A DNA stretch of 64,000 bases. Origin: Acidobacteriota bacterium (GTDB lineage: Bacteria > Acidobacteriota > Terriglobia > Terriglobales > SCQP01). Below are positions 51,101 through 59,993 of this stretch, in pieces. The stretch spans positions 1-64,000 of the forward strand of contig DAIDIE010000016.1 in NCBI GenBank assembly GCA_027459505.1. The letters are read 5' to 3'. Within the stretch, counting starts at the first letter, position 1; every line of letters starts with the position of its first letter. The notes below the pieces were generated by a model. The model saw only the letters and a list, made by a program, of their open reading frames with translations, searched no databases and was not told where the DNA came from. The position numbers were made by a program, and so were the translations under genes.

Positions 51101-52216
51101 GTCGCTGACGGCAACCGCAAACGAGCTGCTGCCGGAAGCGGTGGGGGTGCCGGAGATTTGTCCGGCGCTACTCAGCGTGAGTCCGGCGGGCAGGCTGCCA
51201 CTGGCGAGCTGCCAGCTATAAGGGGCCGTGCCGCCGCTGGCGCTCAGTGTCGCGTTGTAGCCCTGCCCGGTGGTGCCGGCAGGAAGGCTGCTGGTGGAAA
51301 TCGATAGCGGAGAGATAGCGCCGGCGATTGCGATCGGTAAACTCGCCGTCTGTGTCTGGCCGCCGCTGTCAGCAACCTGGAACGTGATGCTGGTGTTACT
51401 GGCGGCCGATGGCGTTCCACTGATCTGACCGCCGCTGGCCAGCGTCAGACCGGCAGGCAGCGTTCCTGCCGTAATCGTCCAAGTGTAGGGCGAAGCGCCG
51501 CCGAAGGCTTGCAGGCTGGCGCTGTAGGGCTGGCCCACCGTGCCGGCAGGGAGACTGGTATTGGTAATGCTCAGCGCGATAGCGACGGTAAGGTTTTCCG
51601 TGGCCGTTGCCTTCTGGTGGCCGGAGTCGTGAGCTTCGACGGTGAAGCTGGAACCGCCTGTTGCAGTGGGTGTTCCGCTGATCTGGCCGCTGTTGGCCAG
51701 AGCAAGACCGGCGGGCAGACTGCCTTTAATCAAAGTCCAGGTGTAGGGGGCAACGCCGCCGCTGGCCTGCAGCGTGGCGCTGTAGCTTTGTCCGGTAATG
51801 CCCGCCGGCAATGGCGCAGAAGACACCTGCATTCCGGAATTGACCTGCACAGTGGTCTTGGTGCTTTGGCTTTGCGGCGCCGGCGACGAGTCCTGCACCT
51901 GAATGTCGAGCGGGTAGGAACCGCTGGATTGTGGAGTGCCGCTGACTACGCCCGTGCTGGTGTTGAGGCTGAGCCCCTGAGGCAGAGCGCCCGAAGCGAT
52001 GCTCCAGTGGTAAGGAGAGGTTCCGCCCTGCGCAGTCAGGGAGGCCTGGTAGGGTTGGCCTAAAGCTGCCGCCGGCAGAGTGCCGCTGGCAAGTTGCAAA
52101 CTGGCTGGGCTGGCAAACGACGCCGCTGATACCCCGGCGCCGCCGCACGCGGTGAGAACGCAAATGAGGCCGCACAAAACGGCTAATGCAGATACTGAAC
52201 GGAACGAATGTCTCAC
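48113..52216 (-). CDS. Large surface lipoprotein: nine Ig-like repeats plus glycoside-hydrolase-like domain
   Basis: A 1367-residue lipoprotein, with signal peptide VLCGLICVLTAC and a CGGAG lipobox. Residues 35-830 are nine Ig-like (He_PIG-type) repeats of about 88 residues, each with a PY-W core and G-x-ISGTP. Residues 840-1367 are a TIM-barrel domain paralogous to the EPS-operon protein at 33436-35112, sharing RWVFITPEGHPMWMLGV and the VSWEGE candidate nucleophile. The acid/base motif is changed here too (AIDDGDNLLGF). The GTG start has GGAG at good spacing. It is convergent with the PEP-CTERM gene and probably holds the enzyme-like domain away from the cell, at the matrix. Confidence 0.85.
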   Translation of the reverse strand: MRHSFRSVSALAVLCGLICVLTACGGAGVSAASFASPASLQLASGTLPAAALGQPYQASLTAQGGTSPYHWSIASGALPQGLSLNTSTGVVSGTPQSSGSYPLDIQVQDSSPAPQSQSTKTTVQVNSGMQVSSAPLPAGITGQSYSATLQASGGVAPYTWTLIKGSLPAGLALANSGQISGTPTATGGSSFTVEAHDSGHQKATATENLTVAIALSITNTSLPAGTVGQPYSASLQAFGGASPYTWTITAGTLPAGLTLASGGQISGTPSAASNTSITFQVADSGGQTQTASLPIAIAGAISPLSISTSSLPAGTTGQGYNATLSASGGTAPYSWQLASGSLPAGLTLSSAGQISGTPTASGSSSFAVAVSDSTGLKQTANLSIAVGLGLTVTNTSLPSGTVGQAYNASLQAFGGTSPYTWSVASGTLPAGLTLASWGQISGTPTAAANSTVTFKVADSNGLSQTAAFSIDIAASTAAPLAVTSSSLPAGTTGQSYSATLSASGGTAPYSWQLASGSLPAGLTLSAAGQISGTPTASGSSSFAVAVSDSAGQKQSANLSITVGMGITITNTSLPGGTVGQSYSASLQAFGGTSPYTWSVASGTLPAGLTLASWGQISGTPTAAATSTVTFKVADTSGLSQTATLSINVGASTATPLAISTNSLSGGQQGSAYSASLAASGGTTPYTWSISAGTLPAGLTLSSGGQISGTPSASGTSSFTVQVLDANNAQATQALSLAVQASSPSLTITTSSLPSATDGQAYTATLAASGGTTPYTWTVSAGSLPSGLILSSTGQISGTPGSSGTSTFTVQVTDAANNSQTAALSLVVGAAAATTTASGLDQYGGLLSVTSPEGGTGYFRVEKLGNRWVFITPEGHPMWMLGVFDVDSTTSIDDMGISYNSTILAKYGSMQQWGIQTARRLKAWGFNTAAEYANDWVVPLSYWGTRNTTSPIPFVQMLRPAYYSMIDQNNLAPQPMKDLINGLDSEYTDYRGGNTPDVFDPNFATYADAFVQQNTNTALATSPWLIGTAIDDGDNLLGFGPGPDLPTNPGGHEGPNIGWVALCTNFQQTSNSRYSLTYSDTKVYTKYALQQFLEQKYGTIQNLNAAWGSNYTTFDDNGGYGMGTGLLDEDGRNPWVGNDDIAMSTANPAVKTDLNAFLRVYADKFFQIETAAVRKYRPNQLVFGPATLNGWNGISRQQILASAAQYCDVVQASVADQQVYEMTLQATGDKPLVSWEGETANADSDLWRYPDPDSSRASTTQSARGAAYQQKLLQDLNMAAASTDGALAGSQNIAGMKFWAWCDSWGEKTNWGLVSFLDNAYDGKEAIVASGTDPWGYTTGGEEKNYDDFIDAVKSTNEQITSSLSSLP
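49720..52110 (-). repeat. Nine tandem Ig-like coding repeats with a 528-bp two-domain unit
   Basis: Repeats 4-5 and 6-7 are nearly the same at DNA level with an offset of about 528 bp (for example 50379 and 50907). Odd and even repeats form two types, marked ASGGTAPYSW and AFGGTSPYTW. The array therefore grew by duplication of a two-domain block. Confidence 0.85.
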
Positions 52217-52769
52217 TTGATCTCCAGGAAGAGAAAGTGGACATAAGCTATAAGTTCTCAGCTAGCTTTGGAACTGCTCGATGATGCATGGGAAGGGCAG
52301 GCGTCCGCACCTGACCGCGCCTGTACCAATGGCCGCCTTAGATTCCGAATGCCGAGGCCCACGGGGGCTAACGCTCGACATGTGTTTCTCAAGCCCAAAC
52401 GCGCCGGCTCTAGCGGGAATTGCTTGCGACAGAACCGTTGTGCAAATAGCCTGTTGGGCGGCCCACTCGACCGGTTAGAGAGTGAAACGGTTCCTGTCCG
52501 AAAGTGCAGGATGAGTCAGAGTAAATCCGCTGCACTCAGGTATCTAGGGCCCCTTCGCAGTCTATCTAAGGTGTTTTGCGTGAGCCGCTGCGGCGTGATT
52601 GTCCGGGTCGAACTGCCGGATTTCGGGGAGAAAAGCGGCGTATTGGGCCCTCTTGCCCAATACGGAAAGCTTGGAACCAGTTGAAGAAAAGCCGCAAGAG
52701 AGCATGCCGGTGGAATGGAACGGAACCGGGGGGGATTTCCAGAGCGCGCCGCCTGGGCTTCGGCTGCCC
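52217..52769. other. Intergenic region between hemH and the Ig-repeat lipoprotein gene
   Basis: A 553-bp gap holding the hemH terminator hairpin (52640-52663) and, near its left end, the promoter for the lipoprotein gene, which I cannot identify. No supported gene. Confidence 0.5.
52640..52663 (-). terminator. Probable terminator of the ferrochelatase gene
   Basis: GTATTGGGC and GCCCAATAC form a 9-bp stem with a 6-nt loop; reading leftward, CGCCGCTTTT follows. The T-run is short. Confidence 0.5.
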
Positions 52770-53831
52770 TCAATGATCGCGGACAGTGCCGCCCCGGCCG
52801 CCCGGGCTTGGGCAGCAGCCCGCTGCGCATTCATTGCCACGCGCTGGAAACTTTCCAATGGCTAACGGCGCGACCGCTTCCCCGTTTTCCTGGGCGATCC
52901 GCTCTTGAATCAAGTCGGCGAGCGTGAGCACAAAACGCGGCGAGGCGCCGGGCGTCAACGAGCGCACCATGGAAATGCCCAACTCCTTTGCGCACTGTGC
53001 GGCCTCCTGATCCAGGTCAAACATTACTTCCAGGTGATCGGAGAGGAAACCGATGGGGACCAGAATCATGGCCGGGCGGGGCTCAGGCAGAGCGCGCAAG
53101 TAGTCGCAAACATCAGGTTCCAGCCAAGGTTGCGTTGGCGGACCGCTGCGGCTCTGGTAAACCAGATCAAAGCGTGTCAGCCCGGCTCCTTGCGCGACGA
53201 GCCGGCTGGTTTCACGCAACTGCGCGACGTAGTCGGATGTGGCGGCCATGCTTTGCGGAACGCTATGTGCCGTGAACAATAGCATGGGCGCGGTCTGCAC
53301 ATCGGCAGGGAGCTGCTGCCGTGCTTCGTTGACGCGCTGCACTAGCGTTTCTATGAACCCGGGGTGATTAAAGAACACCCGCAGCTTGTCGATGCGAGGC
53401 GCGTCGCCTTCGCCGCGCGCGGTGATCTCGCCGCGTGCGCGCTCGAGATCCTCCAGGTACTGGCGGCAGCCGGAATAGGAGCTGAATGCCGAGGTCACAT
53501 AAGCCAGCACGCGGCGGCGGCCATCGCGCCGCATCTGCTCCAGGGTGTCAGTCAGCAGGGGATGCCAGTTGCGGTTGCCAAAGTAGATGGGCAGATCAAC
53601 CCCGCGCCGGCCGAGCTCTTTGGAAAGGGCGCGAATCAATTCGCGGTTTTGATCGTTGAGCGGGCTTTTGCCGCCGAAGTGCTGATAATGCTCCGCGACC
53701 TCCAGCATGCGTTGGCGAGGAACATTGCGGCCGCGCAACACGTTTTCCAGAAACGGAAGCACATCCGCAGGTCCCTCCGGTCCGCCAAAAGAAAGCACCA
53801 GCAGGGCATCGTAGGGGACTGGTTGTGACAT
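52770..53831 (-). CDS. hemH: Ferrochelatase (heme or coproheme type)
   Basis: A 353-residue enzyme that inserts iron into a porphyrin. The family motifs are LLVLSFGGPEGP, a conserved histidine/serine in LLFTAHSVPQSM, the metal-site region LVYQSRSGPPTQPWLEPDV and GFLSDHLEVMFDLD. The C-terminal tail NECAAGCCPSPGG has three cysteines, which could ligate an iron-sulfur cluster as in some bacterial ferrochelatases. Whether the substrate is protoporphyrin or coproporphyrin cannot be decided. It is divergent from the nucleoside hydrolase gene, with 177 bp between. Confidence 0.94.
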   Translation of the reverse strand: MSQPVPYDALLVLSFGGPEGPADVLPFLENVLRGRNVPRQRMLEVAEHYQHFGGKSPLNDQNRELIRALSKELGRRGVDLPIYFGNRNWHPLLTDTLEQMRRDGRRRVLAYVTSAFSSYSGCRQYLEDLERARGEITARGEGDAPRIDKLRVFFNHPGFIETLVQRVNEARQQLPADVQTAPMLLFTAHSVPQSMAATSDYVAQLRETSRLVAQGAGLTRFDLVYQSRSGPPTQPWLEPDVCDYLRALPEPRPAMILVPIGFLSDHLEVMFDLDQEAAQCAKELGISMVRSLTPGASPRFVLTLADLIQERIAQENGEAVAPLAIGKFPARGNECAAGCCPSPGGRGGTVRDH

Positions 53832-54008
53832 GGTTCAAGTTCAGTGTACGCCTTGCGCACCGGTTGCGTGGGAAGCCGCTGGGCCGGTCTCGCGGTAGCG
53901 AGCCTCCCAGGCAAGCTGTCAAAAACTTCCAAGACCTTAGCGTTCCCGGGCTGCGCCACAATTCCATCTCTCCGGACGGCGGTAGCCCTGCTGTTATACT
54001 CACCGCAC

Positions 54009-55040
54009 ATGAGCTTCTCGTGGTGCCGCTTGCGTTTCCTTGTTGCCTTCGTTGCCTTGCTCGCCAGCCTTGTGCGCGCCTTTGGGGAACAGCCGGCAGC
54101 AGCACCGCGCCGCCCAGCACCCGCGACGGCGGCGCAGCCGGTCATCATCGACACTGATATTGGTGACGACATTGACGACGCCTTTGCTCTGGCGATCGCG
54201 CTGTCATCTCCGGAACTCCGCATTGTGGGGATCACGAGCGACTGGGGAAATACGCCCTTGCGTGCGCAGTTGATTCAAAAGCTCCTATACGTTACTGGCC
54301 GGCAGGATATCCCCGTAGCGGTGGGCGTACAGACATCGAGCGCGGTGTTTTCCCAGAGCCGTTGGTCGCGCGCATTCCGTCCGGCCCACCGGCCGCTGCC
54401 TTCCGCGGTGGATTTCCTGCGACAGCAACTGGACCGCCACCCCGGCCAGATCACGCTGATTTGCATTGGGCCATTCCGCAATATAGGAGCGCTGATTGAT
54501 CGCTACCCAGCCAGTTTCCGGAAGGCCAAGCGCGTTGTCCTGATGGGCGGCTCGATTCACTATAGTTATAGCGACCTCGGGTTTCTCCCACCCACGGGGC
54601 CGGTGCCGGAGTACAACGTCTATATGGATGTGCCCGACGCCCGCAAGTTGTTTTCCGCTGGCGTGCCGATCGAGATGATGGGGTTGGACGCGACCACGCG
54701 GCTGAAGCTCGACGAGGTGAAGCGGCAGTTGTTATTCACGCGGCAAACGCCTCTCACCAACGCCCTCACCCTGCTTTATCACCTGTGGGGGCACACCACG
54801 CCAACACTTTTCGATCCCATGGCAGTGGTGGAGGCAATGCATCCGGAACTCTGCCCGGTGCAGCCGTTTCATGTGAGCATCGATGCCAAAGGCACGACGC
54901 TGGTTACGCCAGGCGCTCCCAACGTCCGCGCGTGCCTGCACCCCAAGGTGGACGGCTTTTTCCGTTTGTATATGAATCGCGTCCTCACCCAGGAGCTTCG
55001 CCCGGCGGCACAGAGCGGCGTCCCCGGCAAGAGCAGGTAG
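54009..55040 (+). CDS. Secreted nucleoside hydrolase
   Basis: A 343-residue enzyme of the inosine-uridine-preferring hydrolase family, which splits the N-glycosidic bond of nucleosides. A signal peptide (LRFLVAFVALLASLVRAFG) comes first, so it works in the periplasm or outside. The calcium-binding DTDIGDDIDDAF motif follows at about 48-59, then IGPFRNIGALI and VVLMGGS. The final catalytic aspartate region is seen as LFDPMAVVEA. ATG 54009 gives the signal peptide; the longer ORF start would not. It stands alone and may salvage extracellular nucleosides. Confidence 0.9.
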   Translation: MSFSWCRLRFLVAFVALLASLVRAFGEQPAAAPRRPAPATAAQPVIIDTDIGDDIDDAFALAIALSSPELRIVGITSDWGNTPLRAQLIQKLLYVTGRQDIPVAVGVQTSSAVFSQSRWSRAFRPAHRPLPSAVDFLRQQLDRHPGQITLICIGPFRNIGALIDRYPASFRKAKRVVLMGGSIHYSYSDLGFLPPTGPVPEYNVYMDVPDARKLFSAGVPIEMMGLDATTRLKLDEVKRQLLFTRQTPLTNALTLLYHLWGHTTPTLFDPMAVVEAMHPELCPVQPFHVSIDAKGTTLVTPGAPNVRACLHPKVDGFFRLYMNRVLTQELRPAAQSGVPGKSR

Positions 55041-55110
55041 GACCGAGGCCAGCCGGATGTGGCTGATCGGCCGGATCGGGCAACGGCGCTGATCCGCAAG
55101 GCCCACGCTC

Positions 55111-55545
55111 TTAGACCGAGCCGTCGCCGGGCGGCAGGGCCACGGTTCGCAACCAGAATTGCTTCATCAGCCGCACCCGCGCGAAGAAGTCCCCCAACTC
55201 CGGCGGCTTGGGGACGAAGCAGTTGGCATGGAGCTCGAAGGCACGCTGAGCGTCAACGCCCGACTGCGAGGTGGTGAATACCACCACTGGAATGGCGGCC
55301 AGCTTGGGGTCGGATTTGATTTCCGCCAGTAACTCCAATCCGCTTTTGCGAGGCAGGCCCAGGTCCAGGATAACCAGATGCGGCCGCGGCGCCTGCGCAA
55401 AGGTTCCGCTTTGACGGAGAAAGCGCAACGCGCTTTCTCCGTCGTTGATCACACTGAGATGGAACTCGTCATCGCCTTCCTTGAGGGCTTCCGCGGTGAG
55501 GCGCGCGTCAGCGGCGCTGTCCTCGATCAGCAGGATTTCGATCAT
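55111..55545 (-). CDS. Single-domain response regulator (Rcp1-like)
   Basis: A 144-residue protein made of one receiver domain: acidic pair in LLIEDSAADARL, phospho-acceptor in LVILDLGLPRKSG, Thr/Ser in VFTTSQS and lysine in FVPKPPEL. The EDSxAD N-terminus is that of Rcp1-like regulators, which often serve hybrid or phytochrome-type kinases. No output domain or nearby kinase is present. I prefer the ATG at 55545 to the one at 55569. Confidence 0.9.
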   Translation of the reverse strand: MIEILLIEDSAADARLTAEALKEGDDEFHLSVINDGESALRFLRQSGTFAQAPRPHLVILDLGLPRKSGLELLAEIKSDPKLAAIPVVVFTTSQSGVDAQRAFELHANCFVPKPPELGDFFARVRLMKQFWLRTVALPPGDGSV

Positions 55546-55861
55546 AGTTACCACGGGTGCGGATTGCATGGTGCAAGCGAACAGGGGTTACTCCGACGCT
55601 GGAGATGCCCGTCCTGTTACCCTTTCCGCGGAGCGAAGGCGATTCGATCTGGCGGCATGCCGGCGGGGAAAACACAAGGTGGATCCCTGGAGCGGCTCAC
55701 ATTCACCCAAATTCTACCCCTACGCCAATCCACATTGCTCTTACAAAATGTGCTGACAAAGGGATAACGCAGATCCATTGCTGAAAAAGCCCTCATGGCC
55801 ATGCAGGCTTGTAAAGGTCCTCTCACCATTGCCCGCGGACGAACCGGTTCCGTCCTGGGTG
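55546..55861. other. Intergenic region between GH13 and response-regulator genes
   Basis: About 316 bp between two leftward genes. I see no gene, strong hairpin or recognisable promoter. Confidence 0.4.
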
Positions 55862-58800
55862 TCAAAAATGAGAGGGACGCCGCGGTTGTGCCGCCACAGG
55901 TTCAGAGGGGGCAAGGATTTTGTCGAGGCGGTATCCCGCGGAAGCCGCGGCCGCGAGCGCCGCTGTGATCCGTTTCGCGGACTGCTCGATTTTGTCGCGA
56001 AGCTGCGTGGCGTTGCCCGGGGCACGCAGCAGGTGCGGCACTTGCAGCCACCAGAGCAACTGTTCGTAGAGTTCGTGGAGAATATACGTGTGTTCGCCAG
56101 ACGCATGCACCCCAGTCAGCCAACGTAGGTCGGGATCGTTCCATAGTTCTCGCGGAACGATTTCGAAAGCGGATTGATTGGGCGGCTCTGGCGTGCCGGC
56201 CGGCTCCCCCATCGCCTCCGGCTTGCTTGCGGCCATTTTTTCATCCGCATGCGAGTGCGGAGATGTAAAGGCAGTGCTTTCCGCCGCCAATTTCTCCGTG
56301 AGCAGCGCTATTTTGAGACGGGCCGCCGCGCGCCAACCCTCCTCCCCCTCCAACCCAAGCGCCATAAAGGCGTGGGCCAACGGTTCGCGAAGACGGAGGC
56401 CATCAAACAGCTCAACCGCCGCGGCTTCCTGGTGTTGGGAATCAAGCGCTCTGGCAAGCGCCTGCAGTACACACCAACCGAGCACCGGTCCCCAGACCGC
56501 TGTAGAGGTCTGGTTGTCGGCGCTCGGAAGCACGCGGCGGGCCTCCTCGTTCCAGCCATGCGGAAATAGCTTCTCTCTGGCGGGCAGTTGCAAGGCTTCG
56601 CGCAGCAGCTTGCGGAAAATGAGCGCTACTGGCTCAAGTGGCGGAAGTTCATTCGCAAGCGGTTTGCCGTTCAGTTGTGCATAGGCGGCTAGCGCGGCTC
56701 GAATAAATTGTGCGCATGGCGTCCAGGCGTTCTCGATGGCGTCTTCCGCTGGAACGGCGCCCTCCTGTTGAAGGAGGGCGCTCTCTCCTTGGCCGTTATC
56801 CTCCTGCGCACGGCGTTGCTCTGGGTCCGTTACCTTTAACCCTTCCGCCGCGCTGGCTATTTGCTGTACGACCTCTCGATGGAGCGCGGCTGCAAGCGCT
56901 TCGTGCGCCGGGCGCAGCTGCAGGGCGAGGAATGCAGCCTCCACGTCAGGAACACCGCGCCCGTTGAGGAAGTCGCAGAGCAGGTCCCACCGCTTTGCGG
57001 CGCTACTGCGCATCTCCTGCCAGTCGAGAAAGACATGGCACTGGTATGCCTGCAGCCGCACGCGGAGGCCGCCGCCGGCGATTTCGCTGGCGCGCCGCAG
57101 GTAGCTGAGGCCGGTCAGCGAATCCCGGAATAAGAGTATGGATTCCGGATCTCCCAGCCCGAGGCCCTCCCAAAGGGAGCGCTGGCGCAATTGGCCGGCG
57201 GCTTTGTCGGCGTAAGCCGCGGAAACGCGGATCGATCCGGCGGTCTCGCCGTATTTGTTGTGGTAAATGACCAGAGCGCGCTCGTATCCCGCGCGGTTGG
57301 AGTAGGCAAACACGTTTTCGTCAACCTGGCCGGAGTCGTGGTAGAAGTCGTAAAGCAGAAAGTTGTGGCTCTCGGCGAAAAGCCAGCGGCGCTTGAGCAG
57401 CGGCGCAATTTCGCGCTCGTGACGCTCCACCATCCAAGGGTCGGGGCTTTCGTCGTAGCGCGGCCGCTGATACTCCATGCCGTACTTTTCGGTGTAGCCC
57501 TCAACCTGGCCGTGCCCGAACATCGGCAGGCCGGGCAGGGTTGCCATCATGACCGCGACGCCGAATGCCTTGTCACCCTTGCCGTACTGATCAATGGCCG
57601 TGCGCTCGTCAGGATTGGACATGAAATTGACGTAGCGCTTCATGATTTCTGGATCGAACTCCAGCGTGTTCTTAAGCACAGAGCGGTACTTGGCATTCTC
57701 CTCATCGCGCGTCATTACCATAAAGGCGCTGTTATAAACGCGGTGCATGCCCAAGGTGCGGACAAAATAGCCCTCCATCAGCCAGAAGGCTTCGGCCAGC
57801 AGCAGCGTTCCGGGGGCCTCGCGCGCGGCGCGGTCTACCACCTCGCGCCAAAACTCCTGGGGCATATGGCGGTCAAACTCTCGCTGGTCCATACCATATT
57901 CGGCGCGCGAGGGAATGGCGCCACTGGCGCCAGGGCCGGGAAACCACAGCCGGTGATAGTGGCGCTTGGCCAGTGTCATCGCGGCGTCGAAGCGGATAAC
58001 AGGAAATAATCGCGCCACATGCAGGATGGTCTGGATCACATGCTCGCGGACGGCGGGATTGAGGTAGTCAAGTTGCGCGGTATCGTTCCAGGGAAAGCTG
58101 GTGCCATCGTTGCCGTGGTAGATGTAGCGCACTTCGCCGCTATTTTTGTCGCGGCGCATGAAAACGACCGCGGCGTCGCTCTGGGTGTAATAGTGGTCTT
58201 CAATCTTGATCTCGACGCTGGGATCAGCCGAGAGGTCGGGGCCATGGAAGCTGTAGGCGGGGAAGGGCGAGTCCCAGCGCGAGAGAAACCACTCCGGGTG
58301 TTGGACTACCCAGGGCGAATCGATACCCATATGATTCGGCACCATATCGCTGGCCAGACGAATGCCGTAATGGTAGGCGCGGTCGCGGAGATGAATGTAG
58401 GCGGGCTCGCCGCCCAAGTCATCGGCAATGCGGTAATCGAAAAGGGAATATGCCGAAGCCACCGCGTCCTGGTTGCCGCAAAGGTACTTGATGGTCCTGG
58501 ATGCCCGGCTCCGTTCCCAGACACCAATGAGCCACAGCGTATCAATGCCGCGATGCGCCAAGGTGGCCAGCTCTTCGCTGGGGATATCGCTGAGCAGCCG
58601 AATATGGCGTCCATACTGCCTGCTGAGCTGGGCAAGCCAGACGTAAGTGCTTTTGGCCATCATCACGGCTTTGGGCATCCATTCCGTATCCGGCGAAAAG
58701 CGCTCGTACTCGTGCATAGAGTCGGTGAAAGAGAGTACGTCAGCGGTACTGGGCATGAAAGCCCAAGACTGTTTGCCCAGTTCGCGCCGCCGGCGCGCCG

Positions 58801-59620
58801 CTTCCTCGGCGGCGGCGCGCGCATCCGCCGCCTGGGGATGAAACATCATCCAGAGGGCGATCTCCTCTTCCCGCAGAATCTCGCCCGCGGTCGTCAGCAG
58901 TTGATCCAGTGCGCTTCCGAGGAGACCGCGCCACAGGCGGCGCACGATGTCCAACTGTTCTTTTAACGAGTTCGGCGCCGCGCTCGCGGGCGCCTGGAGC
59001 ATGTGCAGCAAAGTTACCGGCTCGGCGCCGGGAAGGGGCACAAGCGGGCGCGTAGCGAAGAATTCAGGGAGTTTGCCGGTGACAGCCGCGTAAGCGGTGT
59101 TTTCTGCAAGCGCGGTGTCATCAAAGAGCTCGGAAAAGCTTGCAAAGGCCGGGTTGCGGTTGGCGATCCACAACATCATTAACTCTTCCAAGGCCAGTTC
59201 GCGATGCGGCCTGCCCGCGCTGGAGGCATGTAGCCATTCGGCTGGCGTCTTTGTGCCCAGCAGAACGGCGGCGCCGGGAAACTGTTCCACAAATGCCAGC
59301 AGGAGCTGATCAAGAGCCTGGGCTCCGGTGTGGGTGGCGAAAAAATGCAGCGCGTGGGCCATCACTTCCGGGTCGTACTGCTCTCGATAACGCGCGATCA
59401 GGACGTGGCTGGCCTCGTCGAGCAGTCCCATGGCGTAGAGCTGTCCGGCGTGAACTGCCTGACTGGGTGCGTTGGCCGCCCCGCGCACCTGGTTCATGCG
59501 ATGCGCAAAGGCGCGGCAGGCCGCCATGTTGGCGAACACCACATTTCCGCTGGTGGAAAACAGAGTATCGGGGAACTGATACCGCTCTCGCGCCGTGCGC
59601 GCAATGTGGAATTCCATCAT
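55862..59620 (-). CDS. Very large GH13 (alpha-amylase family) protein
   Basis: A 1252-residue protein with no signal peptide. The GH13 barrel occupies about residues 360-800: region I DMVPNHMG (near 427), region II IRFDAAMTL with the nucleophile Asp (near 545), region III LLLAEAFW with the acid/base Glu (near 604), region IV FMSNPDE (near 667), where the usual His of NHD is Pro. Long N-terminal (about 350) and C-terminal (about 450) helical regions surround it and are not recognised. Cytoplasmic glycogen or maltodextrin metabolism is likely, though specificity may differ because of region IV. Confidence 0.88.
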   Translation of the reverse strand: MMEFHIARTARERYQFPDTLFSTSGNVVFANMAACRAFAHRMNQVRGAANAPSQAVHAGQLYAMGLLDEASHVLIARYREQYDPEVMAHALHFFATHTGAQALDQLLLAFVEQFPGAAVLLGTKTPAEWLHASSAGRPHRELALEELMMLWIANRNPAFASFSELFDDTALAENTAYAAVTGKLPEFFATRPLVPLPGAEPVTLLHMLQAPASAAPNSLKEQLDIVRRLWRGLLGSALDQLLTTAGEILREEEIALWMMFHPQAADARAAAEEAARRRRELGKQSWAFMPSTADVLSFTDSMHEYERFSPDTEWMPKAVMMAKSTYVWLAQLSRQYGRHIRLLSDIPSEELATLAHRGIDTLWLIGVWERSRASRTIKYLCGNQDAVASAYSLFDYRIADDLGGEPAYIHLRDRAYHYGIRLASDMVPNHMGIDSPWVVQHPEWFLSRWDSPFPAYSFHGPDLSADPSVEIKIEDHYYTQSDAAVVFMRRDKNSGEVRYIYHGNDGTSFPWNDTAQLDYLNPAVREHVIQTILHVARLFPVIRFDAAMTLAKRHYHRLWFPGPGASGAIPSRAEYGMDQREFDRHMPQEFWREVVDRAAREAPGTLLLAEAFWLMEGYFVRTLGMHRVYNSAFMVMTRDEENAKYRSVLKNTLEFDPEIMKRYVNFMSNPDERTAIDQYGKGDKAFGVAVMMATLPGLPMFGHGQVEGYTEKYGMEYQRPRYDESPDPWMVERHEREIAPLLKRRWLFAESHNFLLYDFYHDSGQVDENVFAYSNRAGYERALVIYHNKYGETAGSIRVSAAYADKAAGQLRQRSLWEGLGLGDPESILLFRDSLTGLSYLRRASEIAGGGLRVRLQAYQCHVFLDWQEMRSSAAKRWDLLCDFLNGRGVPDVEAAFLALQLRPAHEALAAALHREVVQQIASAAEGLKVTDPEQRRAQEDNGQGESALLQQEGAVPAEDAIENAWTPCAQFIRAALAAYAQLNGKPLANELPPLEPVALIFRKLLREALQLPAREKLFPHGWNEEARRVLPSADNQTSTAVWGPVLGWCVLQALARALDSQHQEAAAVELFDGLRLREPLAHAFMALGLEGEEGWRAAARLKIALLTEKLAAESTAFTSPHSHADEKMAASKPEAMGEPAGTPEPPNQSAFEIVPRELWNDPDLRWLTGVHASGEHTYILHELYEQLLWWLQVPHLLRAPGNATQLRDKIEQSAKRITAALAAAASAGYRLDKILAPSEPVAAQPRRPSHF

Positions 59621-59993
59621 AAGAACTGGCTGCTCCCTGTTTCAGACCGTCCGGTTCAGGACGACCGGCGGCGCTGTGATCGAATTATCCTGGCTGCGTG
59701 AGTGCGGTCGCCTTAACCCATCGTAGTGCCATCTCCCGGTGATCGCCAGTTTGTGCACCAAACAGAGCGGCAATGCTTTTGAGGCCATTCCGGAGTCATC
59801 AACCTTCGCGATGACGGGAATTCCTGAAAGACATTATGGATGCGGCAGGGAGAGGGGTCGGCCACCCGAAGCAGCGAGCCATCGCGTTCCCCGGCATCGG
59901 TAGCTTCACGGCCTCAATGGAGAACGTGCCAGCGGCCCAACGGAAAGCAATGCGAGCGGGCGGCTCAGGAGACGAGGCCGTGCCTCTATGGGG
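59621..59993. other. Intergenic region between LysR and GH13 genes
   Basis: A 373-bp gap between two leftward genes. The GH13 promoter must be here, but nothing in it is recognisable. Confidence 0.4.

Noticed and set aside
49720-52110. Regular DNA repeats that could suggest a CRISPR array
   Set aside because: The period is about 264 bp and in frame, encoding Ig-like domains; no short repeat/spacer structure is present.
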